From positions 102,954,355-103,018,354 of the forward strand of contig CM043943.1 in NCBI GenBank assembly GCA_014529385.2: a stretch of 64,000 bases of DNA, in the 5' to 3' direction. The notes beneath the pieces were generated by a model, which was given only the letters and a program-made list of their open reading frames with translations, was not told the DNA's origin and did no database searches. Both the position numbers and the translations under genes were made by a program. The stretch comes from Adiantum capillus-veneris (Eukaryota > Streptophyta > Polypodiopsida > Polypodiales > Pteridaceae). This document shows, in pieces, positions 46,390 through 57,729 of this stretch; position 1 is the first letter of the stretch, and every line of letters begins with the position of its first letter.

Positions 46390-47516
46390 GATGGAGTGCT
46401 ACGTCGTGTTCTTTACAAAGAAAAGAACGGCATGGTGTTGGAGCAATGCCATGAAGAAAGCGGTCATCAGGGTAAGAGTCAAGTTTTGTTTCGTATCTTA
46501 AGAAGTGGATTCTGGTGGCCTTCTGTGGTACGTGATGCACATTATTGGTGCAAGACGTGTCATCAGTGCCAAGTGATGGGAGAAAGATGACTGGTAGCCG
46601 AGTAGCAAAGGGCTATCATTGCACATGATGCCTTTGAAAACTGGGGCTTGGATACAATTGGTCCATTGCCCAAGTCAGCGAGTGGTAAGAAATATGTGGT
46701 AGTGGCAATAGACTCTCTTACACGGTGGGTTGAGGCTAAAGCAGTAAAAGAGGTAAATGCGCATGTTGTTGCTCAGTTTGTATTTGATTGCATATGTTGT
46801 CATTTTGGAGTACCTTGGGTGCTTATATCGGATCGAGGACAGGAATTCTGAAGTAAGTTGGTGCGTGCTCTGGTGGACAAATTGGGGATTCAACACCGAT
46901 TTTCATCTCCATACCACCAGCAGTGCAATGAATTGGTGGAGAGTGCCAATGGGCAGATAGTCAAGATGCTTACAAAGTATATATACCATCAGGTTGAAGA
47001 GTGGGAGTATGACCTTGATAAATGTTTGTGGGCTTATAGGACTTCTTATAAGGTGGCAACCAACTTCACTCCATACGAGTTGGTATATGGCAAGGAAGCG
47101 GTCCTGCCTGTGCATGTGCAGTTAGGGGTTCTCAAAGGTCTATGGCGCATTGATAAAACTCACCAAGATATTTTGCAGGATAGAATTATAAGACTCAAAA
47201 CTTTGAAGATGGATCATGAAGCAGCGGCAGATTTTTATGTGAAGCAATGCGAAAGGAGGGTAGCAAAGTTCAACCAACATTTGCCAGCTAAGCAGATTGA
47301 GGAGGGCAACCTAGTGATGAAGTACGAGAGTTATCTGGACTTCACCTTTCAGAAGAAATTCAAGCAAAAGTGGACGGGGCCTTACAGGGTTCATCAGGTT
47401 TTTCCAAATGGTACATATGCACTAGTCAGGTTGGATGGTCGATTTCTTAAACATTGGGTAAATGGTCTTCGTCTAAAGCTCTACTTTGAAAGAGAGTTAG
47501 TGCCAGCGGTGCATTA
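46390..47516 (+). pseudogene. G3 integrase
   Basis: The zinc end is HEESGHQGKSQ with CKTCHQCQ. The catalytic core has WGLDTIGPLPKS, VLISDRGQEF, and CNELVESANGQ near the third acidic residue. A gypsy-type C-terminal tail follows (KKFKQKWTGPYRVHQV and VNGLRLKLYFE). There is no chromodomain. It is a fossil. Confidence 0.9.
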
Positions 47517-47673
47517 GATTCTTATGCATGGGGTGGGGCAACCCACTTGAAGGTTTAAGGGATAGCGTGCAATAAAACATTGTACATATGGTTTGAGTTT
47601 TCTCATAGTGTGTGCCAGGTTTTGCAGTTTATATTGGAATAAAGCTTTTATGTGGTTGAGCATAAATGCTCAA

Positions 47674-47687
47674 CAGGGGGTGGGCAA
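47674..47687 (+). promoter_or_regulatory. G3 polypurine tract
   Basis: CAGGGGGTGGGCAA lies directly before the LTR start TGATGG. G2 has a similar tract at 22998-23012. Confidence 0.75.
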
Positions 47688-49720
47688 TGATGGTGCAGCC
47701 AAAGTATGCCGGCTCTAGAAGATGGCATGGACAGGTGTGTACAGGAAAGCAGAAGCATGGCAAAGGACTGGAGCAGCTAGGAAGTTCATGGGATAGCAGG
47801 TAGAAGCGGAAGTGTATGCATGATGTGGTTTATAGGCCAAGAAAAGAGCCATATTGTGCTAATTGGGGTAGTAGGTGAACGAGATGCAAAGTGCAGTTTT
47901 GAGGACCAGAAATGAAGAGCTTGAAGTGATGAAGGACCAGGTCCAGACGGCTCATCAAACCGAGCTACGGAGCCCAAGTTATTGTAGGTTAAAGTTTTGG
48001 TGGTTTGCAGATTCTTGCCGGACAGGGCAGGTGGGGACAGGTGATCCAAGTGGAACTTGAAGTATAGGTGTGTAGAGCTCGATTTATGGAGCCTCCTCGT
48101 CTTTTGGGATTGTGGATCGGAGCCACGGTTTGCAAGATATGGTCAGCTGAAGTTTTTCCGGGGGCCGGGCTTGACCGCATTTGAGAATGTGCCATCTGGC
48201 ATCTTCTGAGCCTCGACAAAGTTCTAGAGCAGAGTGTACATCATATGGAGCTAACAGGAAGAGACTGCACGCCAAAACGAGTCTGGAGCGAGAAGATATG
48301 GCGATCGGAAACTGGGAGTCTTTGCTCGAAGTTGGTTGCAGATGGTTTGATTGTATTTTGGTCGCATTGGATCTTGGGCCTGGAAAAATCGGGTAGCAAT
48401 GAGGATTATGGAGAAGCAAGGCGGCAGTGCAAGATTTCACCCGAGCTTTACAGCTTGGCAGTTTGACTTGGGAGCAGAGAATGGGGGTTTGGTAAAGAGA
48501 GGCCAAAAAAAGTTTTTTGTTAAAAAAGTAACGGGGTTTTTGTTTTTTTGAAGCCTCTAAGGCTCAAGGCCTGTGGTGATGCCACGTGGATAAAGGTGTA
48601 AACCAACATGCGCACGCCGGTGAACGGAGGCGGGGGTATATGATCCGGAGCATGGCTCCACTATTGGTATCCAAAGGGACTGTGGGAGCTCCAAGCTCCG
48701 TAGGCTATGGTGTGGGTGTCAGGGGCACTGCGCGGCGGAAATGGAACCGGTTTTGTCGGCGGCAGCCGATGAGGAGGGACGGCGCAGAGGTGCCCGCTAG
48801 TTATGGACGGTGATGACATGGCAGGCCCCAATAGGGGGGCGGTCCCACGGCCGACATTTTGAAAAGGAGGAGGAGGAGAGCAATAGCGAGGTCACTATTG
48901 CCCTCCCCTTTAAGGTAAGGGGTGAGCTCCACAGCAGGGAATGAGAGAGAGGATCCGGGAGCATCCAAGTGGTATAAAGAAAAGCCAAAGCCGGCCAATT
49001 TGAGGGGCCAAGTGGACAAAGCCAAATGCAAGACCAAAAGGGGGAGATCTAGCCGGCCAAGGTGGAAGGTGCAAACGGCAAGTGTGCACACCATGTACAT
49101 GTTTCCAAAAGCAAACTAGGCCAAGTGTTAACAATGCAATAAAATACTAAAAGAAGCTCTAAGTGAAGGCCACGGCAAGAGAAACTCACCCTTTTTTCTT
49201 TTTTTGGTCCTCTTAGAAATACCCCTATAAAAGGTTGTAAATGAGAAAATTTAAGGGCTTTTTTTCCTGTGTGAGTAAGGAAAAGCTTGAAGCTTGTGTG
49301 ATGCCAAGCTTTCCATTGAAGCTTCATACATCAATTGTACTACCCTCTATGCAATAATACCAACCGTTTGCCCAATCTCTTGTGTTGCTTTTTCCCAATC
49401 CCCTCCTTCTCTCTCACTCTTGGTGTGTTAACCATTATTTGCAGAGGGTTTGCCTGCAGTTTGAAGGGTGCTATCAAGAGTGCAGATTAGGGGTGTTTTG
49501 TGAGTCGGGATGGGTGAGTTAAGCAGTGTGGGTGCATTTGTGTTGTGGATGTTCTTGTGCAAGGTGTGAGGTAGTCGTTTTGTATGCTAAAGCAAAGTGG
49601 TTAGTGGAAATTATCCAATTTGAAGGTGTTTTTTGAGAGGTTAGGGGTGTTGTGGAATCCCTGGGCTATAAAGAGGCAAGCATTGTGTGTGCTGGGTGTG
49701 TTCCCTATTCCCCCTCTCCA
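47688..49720 (+). repeat. G3 3' LTR, about 2033 bp
   Basis: Runs from TGATGGTGCAGCC to CTCTCCA. A TATA box (CTATAAAAGG) is at 49225-49234. Open frames on either strand in it (for example 48084-48506, - strand) occur equally in the 5' LTR and look like chance. Confidence 0.93.
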
Positions 49721-50197
49721 ACGTTATAGAGCTAGACTACGTACGACAGTTCTAGCCCAGTCAGGTCATAGATCACCTCCTAGACCCATGAGTGATTGTT
49801 ATCCTCCACGAAAGATTCCTCGAACTATGTCACCCTTGGATGTAGCTCCAGAGATTAGCCTACCACAGAGTGAGCTTTATAGCTTAGATCAATATGAGAG
49901 TGACAACATAGAGCCGAATTGTGTTTCTTACCATCTTGATACATTGCATAGTGACACATTATTGAGAGATTCACCTACAGAGCAGCCACATCATATAGAT
50001 GTTGCCATAGAGCCATCTGTTCTTACAAAGACATGGCCACATTCCTCGATCATAGAGCGGGTAGATACGACTTGTGAGACATTGTCACATCAAGTTCTTA
50101 TAGATCACATTGATGAGACCACATTAGGGGCCTTATCACAAATATTGGAGCCATTCGAGCATAGTTTGGCCTCTACACCCCAGTGTAGTGCTACTTT
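49721..50197 (+). pseudogene. Unknown reading frame split by copia C5 (left half)
   Basis: Codons after the G3 LTR give a Pro/Ser/Asp-rich protein (GHRSPPRPMSDCYPPRK, then LYSLDQYESDNIEPN). C5 is inserted at 50198, and host sequence resumes at 52615 with HMRDSSHRSTYRAYH as far as about 52780. The Pro/Arg words resemble those at 35960-36050. It is probably part of an old transposable element; no domain was recognised. Confidence 0.45.
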
Positions 50198-50430
50198 TGT
50201 TTGGTTTCAGCCCTCGTTTATTTTGATGTCATCCCATGGGAACACTCCTTATGGAGCATGCAGATGAACTTCACTCCTTTTTAGAAGTTTTGCATGGCGT
50301 AGAGAATATAGCGTATCCTTTTTTGTGTGTCAAGTTCCTCTCTATTCTCTCTCATTTTACTTGTCTGCTCTTTCTCTCTCTCGCCATGGCTTCTTGTCGC
50401 CTACACCCTCCTTAGCTGTTGCACCCAACA
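50198..50430 (+). repeat. C5 5' LTR, 233 bp
   Basis: TGTTTGGTTTCAGCCC to GCACCCAACA. It has a short CT stretch where the other LTR has a long one. Confidence 0.93.
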
Positions 50431-50431
50431 C

Positions 50432-50444
50432 TGCTATCAGAGCC
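50432..50444 (+). promoter_or_regulatory. C5 primer-binding site (tRNA-iMet type)
   Basis: TGCTATCAGAGCC, one base off the common TGGTATCAGAGCC, starts two bases after the LTR. Confidence 0.85.
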
Positions 50445-51089
50445 CTAAGGCGTTGCAAGCCGGGCATACCAAGACGCTGTGACAAATCTGCACGACTACG
50501 TCTATCTCAAGACGCTGCAGGCAGGATTGCGTGCATCTCAAAACGCTGCCCAATAGTTCCCAAGCTTCCTTCCCTGCAGTAGCGTTTAACGTTGCTTGGT
50601 GATGTGTCCAAAGGTTGAAGGAGGTGCAGTTGGAGCATTTTGAAATGCTATCTGCTTGGTCTTTCATACATCGGTGAAGCAGTATTTGCTGCAACACCTC
50701 AAAACACCATCCATAGTGCAACTTGGGGAGCTTTGCACTGCAAGGCAGTTGGCGATGCAACTTGGCCAAAGTGGTGGACTCGTCGATAGTGGCAATCTCC
50801 ATCTAAGGTGTATAAAAAATTAATCAAGGGCTTCTAAACACGGCACAAAACTACCCTAAGGAGTCTACAAAGCTATTCAAGAAGCACACCTTTTGGCAAC
50901 GTACATCAAACGTTGATTGCCTCTTTCCCTAGGCGGTTGAAGCAAAGATAGCAATTGTTATAGCGAGCAAAGCTTTAAGACACTCTATTATTAGAAAAAT
51001 TTTGCTAGCATATCAAGAGGAAGCTATTAAAAGCTTTTGTCAGCAACAGTTAAAACACCCCTCTTTAATCTACAAAATCATATCAAGTA

Positions 51090-51990
51090 TGGCATCAAAG
51101 GTGGATAAATTCAACGGATCCAGCTTCCACACCTGGCAAATCAAAGTGAACAGCTATTTGATGCAAAAGAACCTATGGAGTGTCGTGAAACCCTTGTCAA
51201 CCGACAAAGCCGCACATCCGTTGTAGTTACAAGAGCACTCTCTGCTGAGCAACAACGCAAGGATGAGCAAGCGTTAGGTATTATTATGACATCTCTCAAA
51301 GATGACTTTATTCACTACTTAGATGACGTGCAATCTTCTAGTGCTGCCCAGATACAGCTAGAGAAGGTTTTTGGTGCTAAAGCTAAGTATTCAATGATGC
51401 GTCTAAAGATGGAGTTGTACTCTCTTGCTATGCGTGTTGATGAAAACATTACATCTTTAGCTAACCAACTGAAGGGTATTAAAACTCAACTTGTTTATGT
51501 CGAAGCCACAGTGCCAGAAGAAAACTCATAGCTGTTTTGTTAAAAAGTTTGCCTAATGAATTCCATCATATTGTTGTTGTTTTAAAAGAGAAAGATCTAT
51601 TGCCCTCCTTGGATAGTATCATCAATTCATTGCAGAAAAAATAAATAAGGGTATCTCGTACCAATTCTCCCATTATTCCTAGTGCATATAATGTCTCCCA
51701 TGCAGTATCCCCCATCAGTTCATCTGGTACTCCCAATGTCTATGCAGTCACTAATTGTGCTTCTACCTGAGCTTCATCTCGACCATCCATTGTTACCAGA
51801 TCTTGTGCCATTTGTGGGCGCAACAATCACCAGACAAAGGACTGTTTCAAGAAGAATCCTTGTGTTTATTGTGATAAGACAAATCATCCTTCAAATAGAT
51901 GCTTTCAAAAGGGTAAAAATCAAATTCATGTGATTGATGGAGACACCGAATCTCAAATATTTTATGTTGACAGCGATGTTCTTTAGATCA
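51090..51990 (+). pseudogene. C5 gag with zinc knuckles
   Basis: The start ASKVDKFNGSSFHTWQIKV is a copia (UBN2-type) gag N-terminus. The middle has GAKAKYSMMRLKMELYSLAM, a well-known copia gag segment. Near 51800-51905 two Cys-rich knuckle-like motifs follow (CAICGRNNHQTKDC and CVYCDKTNHPSNRC). No protease is seen after it. It is a fossil. Confidence 0.88.
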
Positions 51991-52326
51991 ACTCTTTTTA
52001 TGTTTTTCTTAGTCAAAATAAATTGTACGGGTTATAGACACTATCACACATGAGTGGTAAAACCTCCCAAACTACCGGTTTTGTTCAAGTCCTTTTTTTT
52101 TTGTACTCCACCTTAAACCCAAGGTTGGCAGTGAACCAAAAACTTCATTTGTTGGTAGCTAATTTTTCAACCTACACCCTATCTATTCAAGGGGGGTTTC
52201 AATATCATAGGACCAGGTTATGGATATACCAAAATCCTTGGCTGTGAGAGAACCTAAAACTCACGGTTTTCGAGTACACCAAAAACTCGAGATATCATGA
52301 GAGTGATTTGGGCTTGAGGAGGGGGT

Positions 52327-52522
52327 TGTTGGGTTTAAGCCCTCATTTACTTTGATCTCAGCCCATGGGAACACTCCCTTATGGAGCATGCAGATGAACT
52401 TCACTTCTTTTTAGAAGTTTTGAATGGCTCATCTTTTTTATATTGTAAGGTTTTTATAGTGATATAGCGTATCCTTTTTGGTGTGTCGAGATCCTCTCTA
52501 ATCTCTCTCGTTCTGCTTTTCT

Positions 52523-52573
<51 letters not shown>

Positions 52574-52614
52574 CTTCTTGTCGCCTACACCCTCCTTAGC
52601 TGCTACACCCAACA
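52327..52614 (+). repeat. C5 3' LTR, 288 bp, with expanded (CT)n
   Basis: TGTTGGGTTTAAGCCC to CTACACCCAACA, after the purine tract TTGAGGAGGGGGT. The CT run at 52522-52568 explains much of the greater length; about 30 bases near 52430-52460 are also extra. Confidence 0.93.
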
Positions 52615-52919
52615 ACTTTAGCATGGCACATGAGAGATTCTAGCCATAGATCAACTTATAGAGCTTACCATAGGACTATACAAGTTTATGTTCCCTCTAG
52701 AGAGCTTCATGATAAATGTTTGTCTAGTGACGACACACTTGTGTGGATAGCAAGCCATAGAGCACAAGATGGTGCATCATAGGGCTGGCTAGCCTTCAGG
52801 TGGTCACTAGAGACATGCGGATGTTTGAGGGACATATACATGTTTGGGTCCCTAGAGGTCATGAAGTAGCACACCCTACAATGAAAGCTCAAAGTTCTTT
52901 TATGCTTCCTAGAGAAGAT

Positions 52920-53310
52920 TAAAACGTTGACTTTCTGCTGAAAATTGACATTGTATCGACAAGGACGGAGATGGCGACGATGCAACGACGATGCACTAAA
53001 AATGCAAATGCTAAAAGCTGCAAACACCGCGCTAAATCTGAAAACGCTGACTAATCTGACGGTTCGATGAGGATCTGTTGTGGGTAGGTGAGATCTGTGA
53101 AGCTAAGGGTTGGATTTGCAATGGCTAAGGGCTGAAAACTAAAAACGCTACCTGGTTTGGCTGATCTGGCGATGGAAACTGCAAAACGCTAGGAGGAACT
53201 GCTGGTGGAAACGTTGGGGCTGATCTGCAACTGAAAATGCTAGATGCTCTGGAAGAATCTAAAAACGCTAGTTGTCTTGCTGGCTGAAAATGCTAGCTCT
53301 TCTGCCATCT
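52920..53310 (+). repeat. Cluster of degenerate AAAACGCT words
   Basis: About ten copies of AAACGCT, AAATGCT or AAACGTT occur in 390 bases, often as CTGAAAACGCTA. The same word is dense in the C5 leader (50450-50760) and the C2 leader (10760-11290). This stretch may therefore be a leader remnant of the same copia group. Confidence 0.6.
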
Positions 53311-53389
53311 TACTAATGAGAGAACACTGCAAGCTTGAGCTTCTTCTATCTCTTCTGCTGGAAATGAGCGCCCCCCGTCTAGTAGAGGA

Positions 53390-54050
53390 GCCACGATTGT
53401 ATACGAGATAGTCTAGACCTAGAGTTTGATGAGCTAGACATTCACGACCACATGTGAGGAGAGCTCGACATACATTCGTTCAGACACCGCAGACATGGAA
53501 TATTTGGCTACAAAACAGCCACCACCTATCACACCATAGGTTGACACTAGCCATAGCTCACCTGATAATTCCAATGACCATGCCATTGGATTAGAGCTTT
53601 GCAGGAGTCAACAATTGAGGAATATTGAGCCATAGAGTTTATTGACCACAGAGTTACAAACTGATGTCATCCTTAGACCCATCAATTGTGCTAGAGATTC
53701 AACTATCCATATGGAGCTAGGTGCTAGCCAGTTGATGACTATTAGATAGAGAGCTAGGAGATTGCAGATTTTAGTGTTTAGAGAGAGTTCTCTTATCCCT
53801 CCTAGTTTCCCTAGACCTCTTACTTGTGCAGATTGACTATGGTGCACTAGACACATGCACGTATACTAGAGGCACTTTTTTCTCTTTGTGTTTTTTTCCT
53901 CTAGGCATCCAAGTATGATACCTTAGTATAGGATTTCTTTTTATTTTTATTTAGATAATAAAACTCTAATTTCTATGATGACACATCTTTCTAGGTGGTA
54001 GTGTTTTGTTTATAATTTTGAAGCATACATGGACTTCGACTTTCACATAG
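53390..54050 (+). other. Unassigned repeat-derived region
   Basis: Decayed codons with Arg/Pro words and the segment TATACTAGAGGCACTTTTTT, similar to CTACACCAGAGGCACCTTTT at about 36392. It is part of the unknown family described at 34860-36560. Confidence 0.35.
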
Positions 54051-54239
54051 CATGGAATGATCTCGAGGTCTAGCAGCGCATGTTTGCCTCCACAACTATT
54101 GAGGAGATGCAACACATACCTCGAGGTGTACTATTTTTTATTATTCATGTTTATGGATATTATTTTTACTGATTGTGGTTTTCATTAGAGGGGCTTACCT
54201 AGATACGGACAGAGACATTACATGATGCAGCAGCAGAGT

Positions 54240-54790
54240 CATACCCACACACCCTGCCTGACGTTCTGGGAGCATACCCCAGAACAATTGGTATGATGAG
54301 GAGTGTAGAGAAATGAGAGCCACACTTCAAAGAGAGGTGTCTTTGGGAGTCATTACTCATAGACAATCACAGGTTCCTTTCGACGGCTTGTGCGACAGAA
54401 GAAAAGGGCTTATTTCGCTCAGCTAAAGAAGGAGTTGTATAAGATATTTTTGAGCCAGGACTCAGGTGAAGCATGGAGATTCTTTCATGAGAACTCCCAC
54501 CGGCTATTACATCCACTGAGATTTGGGGTGAGTATGCAACATCTCTTTACATAGTTCCAGGACAGCCACCTCTACCAGACCTCTCGATGCCATGTCCAGA
54601 GACATGCATTTTCTTTACCACTGAGATGGTGAAGAAAGCTATTGACAAGATGAGAACTAGGAGAGCATAAGATCATGATGGATTGGTAGCGGATCACTTT
54701 ATACATGCCCGAGATATGCTTGTAAAATTTCTAGCATTGATGTTCAATCGAGCCGTGTGTGAGGGTTATCGAAGTATGCGACACAAACTG
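54240..54790 (+). pseudogene. LINE-C scrap (linker and start of RT)
   Basis: WYDEECREMRATLQREVS is the linker signature of LINEs, followed by RQKKRAYFAQLKKELY and WRFFHEN. Near 54630-54760 the N-terminal RT box is seen (MVKKAIDKMRT, then DHDGLVADHF and LALMFNRAVCEG). Frame changes and a stop near 54668 break it. The RT core is missing because the LTR of G7 begins at about 54792. Confidence 0.75.
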
Positions 54791-54791
54791 G

Positions 54792-56580
54792 TGATGTGGC
54801 ATGACCCAATACACCCCTAGAATGTGCAGCAAAATGTGTAGCAGTACATCCTCATGAAACGCGGAACAATTACTGACATGCCACCTCTTGGAAATTGCAG
54901 AAATTTGTAGACGTGGCATGCTATACGGACCCGTAATTTGCAGCGCTGCAGTGGTGACATGGCTGAGCTATACGGACCTCCTTTTTTTACACAACAGCAG
55001 GGCTGAAATTGTGTGGCTGAATTTTGGCATCTTTTGAGACAAGTTTCTTTATTTTTAAATGCTTTTAAGTGGAAGCTTTTGATTTTGAAGCTTTTGGGGC
55101 TCTACCTTTAGCAACCCTTGTAACCTTTATAAGAAACCCAAGGGGGCTCCCTCTACAGAGCAGCTGGACACAGAGTCTGAGAGAGAGCACCCGTGGGAGT
55201 TGTACTTTTCTCGAAGATTAATATAAAAATAAATACCGAAAGGGGCGCTAGTCTTTGGGGCCAATACCTCTTGGCATGGAACTGCGTCGGGCGTGTGGAA
55301 TCAATTGTAAATTGTGAACTATTTTGAAGTGAATCTCGGCTGTGTCGTGGCAGAATCTAGACTTGGAGTGTCCAAGTTTGTTACGATGGTATCAGAGTGC
55401 AGAAATGTTCTTCTTTCTACAAGGGATCGGATCCTTTTTATAGCGCACACAGCTTTTGGGAAAGAATCTTCGTGTCCTGATCCCGGACTTATTAGGCACT
55501 CCCACCCTTCATACATCGTACCTTGGGTGCGCTCCCGTCTTCATCGCTATGTCTTACAGAGTATAAAGCCATTAAAATTCCCAGATTACACATGGGTTCT
55601 AGTGGGAAGAATCTGACAAAGATGACACCTCTCAGTGGGAAGGCAAAGAAAAGTTGAAGATCCGGTGTGGGAACTGAAGAAAAGAATGAAGATTTGGGCA
55701 AAAAAAATTCGGACAAGTTTGCCAAAAAAGGAGTACAAACATCAAGTGCAGATTGGCATATGTGTGAATAAGTACTCCAGGAACCCGAAATTGGTAATAC
55801 ACCTGAAGAATTACCCGATTGATACGATTTACTCGAGATGGCATGTGGCCATTGCTTTTACTCTCAGGAAGGGAGTAAAGCCGAAAAGACAGACGAGTGC
55901 AGAAAAGCAGAACTTGTACTCCCAGAAAGACATGGACAAGCGAAGCACAAAGCAAATCTTCGGAAAGGGCAATAAAAGGTCAAAGAAGCCTAGTCGATTT
56001 CACCCAGTTTCTAATAGTTCTACTGAGGACTCATCGTCAGATACTTCGAACTCTGACGATCACATGTCTTATGCAAAGAAGAAACATATTTTTTAAAAAG
56101 CCAACCAATATGACTTCCTCGAAGATAAAAGCAAGAATGTCAAAGAATTTAAAGAAGGTGGACAGTCAATTTGAATCCTTTTATGGGTTCCGTGATGCTC
56201 GAACATGGTGGTTCACTCTTCTACTAACAAAGGAAGCTCCAGTTAAATGGTTAAAAGGCTTTTTATTTCTTCTTGGCTGACTCAGGAGTACGAACAAGAT
56301 GTACGAACTGCTTGGAATCATCTTCAGATGACCAAGGGAGATTCTTTGGGGGCTTATTGCGACAGATTTTGGAACTCTTTTCTACCAGCCTCTTCATTTA
56401 TGAAGGTCTTGTTTTAAGGAACAGATTGAGCAGTTTTGTTACGGACTTCCTACAGAGATCCGAGAGTACTGCTTGGAACAGAACTTGAATTCTTTTGAAG
56501 AATTGATGGGTCATGTGAAACGGGGTTTTTGCGATACATTCAAGAAATTTAACTTACCCCACCATTAGGAAGTGAATGGA
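54792..56580 (+). mobile_element. G7: LTR-gag remnant with tRNA-iMet primer site
   Basis: An LTR-like segment (about 54792-55386) has a TATA-like TTTATAAG near 55117, and a primer site follows at 55387. A gag region runs from about 55635 to 56580: a Lys/Arg-rich N-terminal part, a Ser/Asp cluster (SNSSTEDSSSDTSNSDDH), and a gag core with TAWNHLQMTKGDSLGAYCDR. No pol is seen. It is broken in several places and no 3' LTR was found. Confidence 0.65.
55387..55400 (+). promoter_or_regulatory. G7 primer-binding site (tRNA-iMet type)
   Basis: TGGTATCAGAGTGC agrees with the standard initiator tRNA-Met site. Confidence 0.8.
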
Positions 56581-57082
56581 GTATAGGAGGGCCTCTTTAT
56601 TTCACAGTTCAAGGGAATGCTTAAAGCTTAAGCCAAGTTTGACCAAGCCTAAAAGAGAGGGCAAAAAGGCCTATGCTGAGATTTTTTTAAAAGCCATTTC
56701 TATATTTGAATTTGAAAACGGTCTATTTAGTAACCCAAAAAAGAGACAGGTAAATGAATTTTAAAATGTCCTTTTCCCACTCCTCTTCTCTCTCTAACAT
56801 ATAAAACACTCTCTCTCTCACTTAGAACTCATTAAAGGAGGCACATTTTAGTCTCCTCCCTACCACAAAAGAAGATTTTCCACATTCTCTCATTGCATTC
56901 TCTCTCTAAAACGTGAGCCAACTCTCTCTCTTTCTTTCCCGTCTTTTCTCTCATGTCACTTCCTCTTCCAATCATTAAGGAACATTCTTGGCTGTCTCTT
57001 TCTAAAAAAGTGCAGATCCTCCAAGGTTGCAGATTTGTCCTCTCTCCCACTCTCTATTCCTTGATTGTCTTTCTATCCCCCA

Positions 57083-57083
<1 letters not shown>

Positions 57084-57129
<46 letters not shown>
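57084..57129. repeat. (CT)n microsatellite
   Basis: About 23 CT units in a wider pyrimidine-rich stretch (56770-57130). Confidence 0.97.
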
Positions 57130-57131
<2 letters not shown>

Positions 57132-57239
57132 GCTTCTCCGACTCCAGTTCCAGTTGAGTGCAATGGAAAACTCATTACCTCTGTATGAAGCACCCTTTCT
57201 CGCTCTACAGTCATGATCAACAATTTGAATTCAAAGAAG

Positions 57240-57729
57240 ATTGAGCTTGCTACAAACGGACGTGTGGCTGCCCTGCAAAATACCCGAAACAACACACTGC
57301 TAATCATAAATGAACGAATCCGCATACCTGACGCCTCGCATAACACATAATCAACGATGCATGCGAATAGAGAGAGAAAGCACACAACAGAGAAGAAGAG
57401 AACATACGCAGGCGCACCTCCTAGAGGGAGTGCTACGCCTGGCACGACGAGAGAGAAGAGAAGAGAGAAGAGAAGAATACACAGACACTAGGTGCAATCT
57501 CCCCCCGTGCAAGAGTGACCATTTTCTTCTTGCACGTATTTCATTTATAGATTTCTTGAATGGTCAAAATGAGAACAGACTAGCCGGCCGGTCATAGATG
57601 GCCAAAGCTCATAAAAGAGCACTTGAATAAATATACATAAAATGTAATTTCCTTTTGCAATAGCCTAGCTCGGTCAAGCCTTTTCCACCTGTCAGCTGCA
57701 ATTAATAGTAAAATTTCAATTCCATAACA
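57240..57729 (-). other. Possible LTR on the - strand
   Basis: On the - strand a purine tract (CAGAGAGGTA) precedes TGTTATGGAATTG at 57729, and a TATA box (CTATAAATGA) lies at about 57548-57557, as in an LTR. No right end, primer site or partner was found. The 105-codon frame at 57128-57445 (- strand) inside it is probably chance. Confidence 0.3.

Larger units (their letters stand above)
38752..49720 (+). mobile_element. G3: compound Ty3/gypsy (Tat group) element, pol segment-LTR-internal-LTR
   Basis: A pol segment (38752-40920) joins a 5'-shortened LTR (40922-42341). This is followed by a full internal region (42342-47687) and a full 3' LTR (47688-49720). The pol segment repeats 44190-46391 at about 95 percent by eye, and the LTRs agree at about 98 percent in the part sampled, so this is the youngest LTR element in the window. 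The arrangement suits unequal recombination between neighbouring copies, plus deletion between pol and mid-LTR in the left copy. Gag, protease, RT, two RNase H domains and integrase are all present in the right copy. It is broken in several places. Confidence 0.9.
50198..52614 (+). mobile_element. C5: compact Ty1/copia element with 5 bp target duplication
   Basis: LTRs (50198-50430 and 52327-52614) are bordered by the target duplication ACTTT (50193-50197 and 52615-52619). The internal 1.9 kb holds a primer site, a leader, gag and a zinc knuckle, but no integrase, RT or RNase H. The LTRs are about 90 percent alike by eye, outside a CT tract. It is either a non-autonomous family or a deleted copy. 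C2 is a relative on the other strand. It is broken. Confidence 0.93.

Noticed and set aside
57128-57445. 105-codon - strand frame with hydrophobic segments, possible membrane protein
   Set aside because: It overlaps the CT-rich stretch and a possible LTR, and has no recognisable domain.
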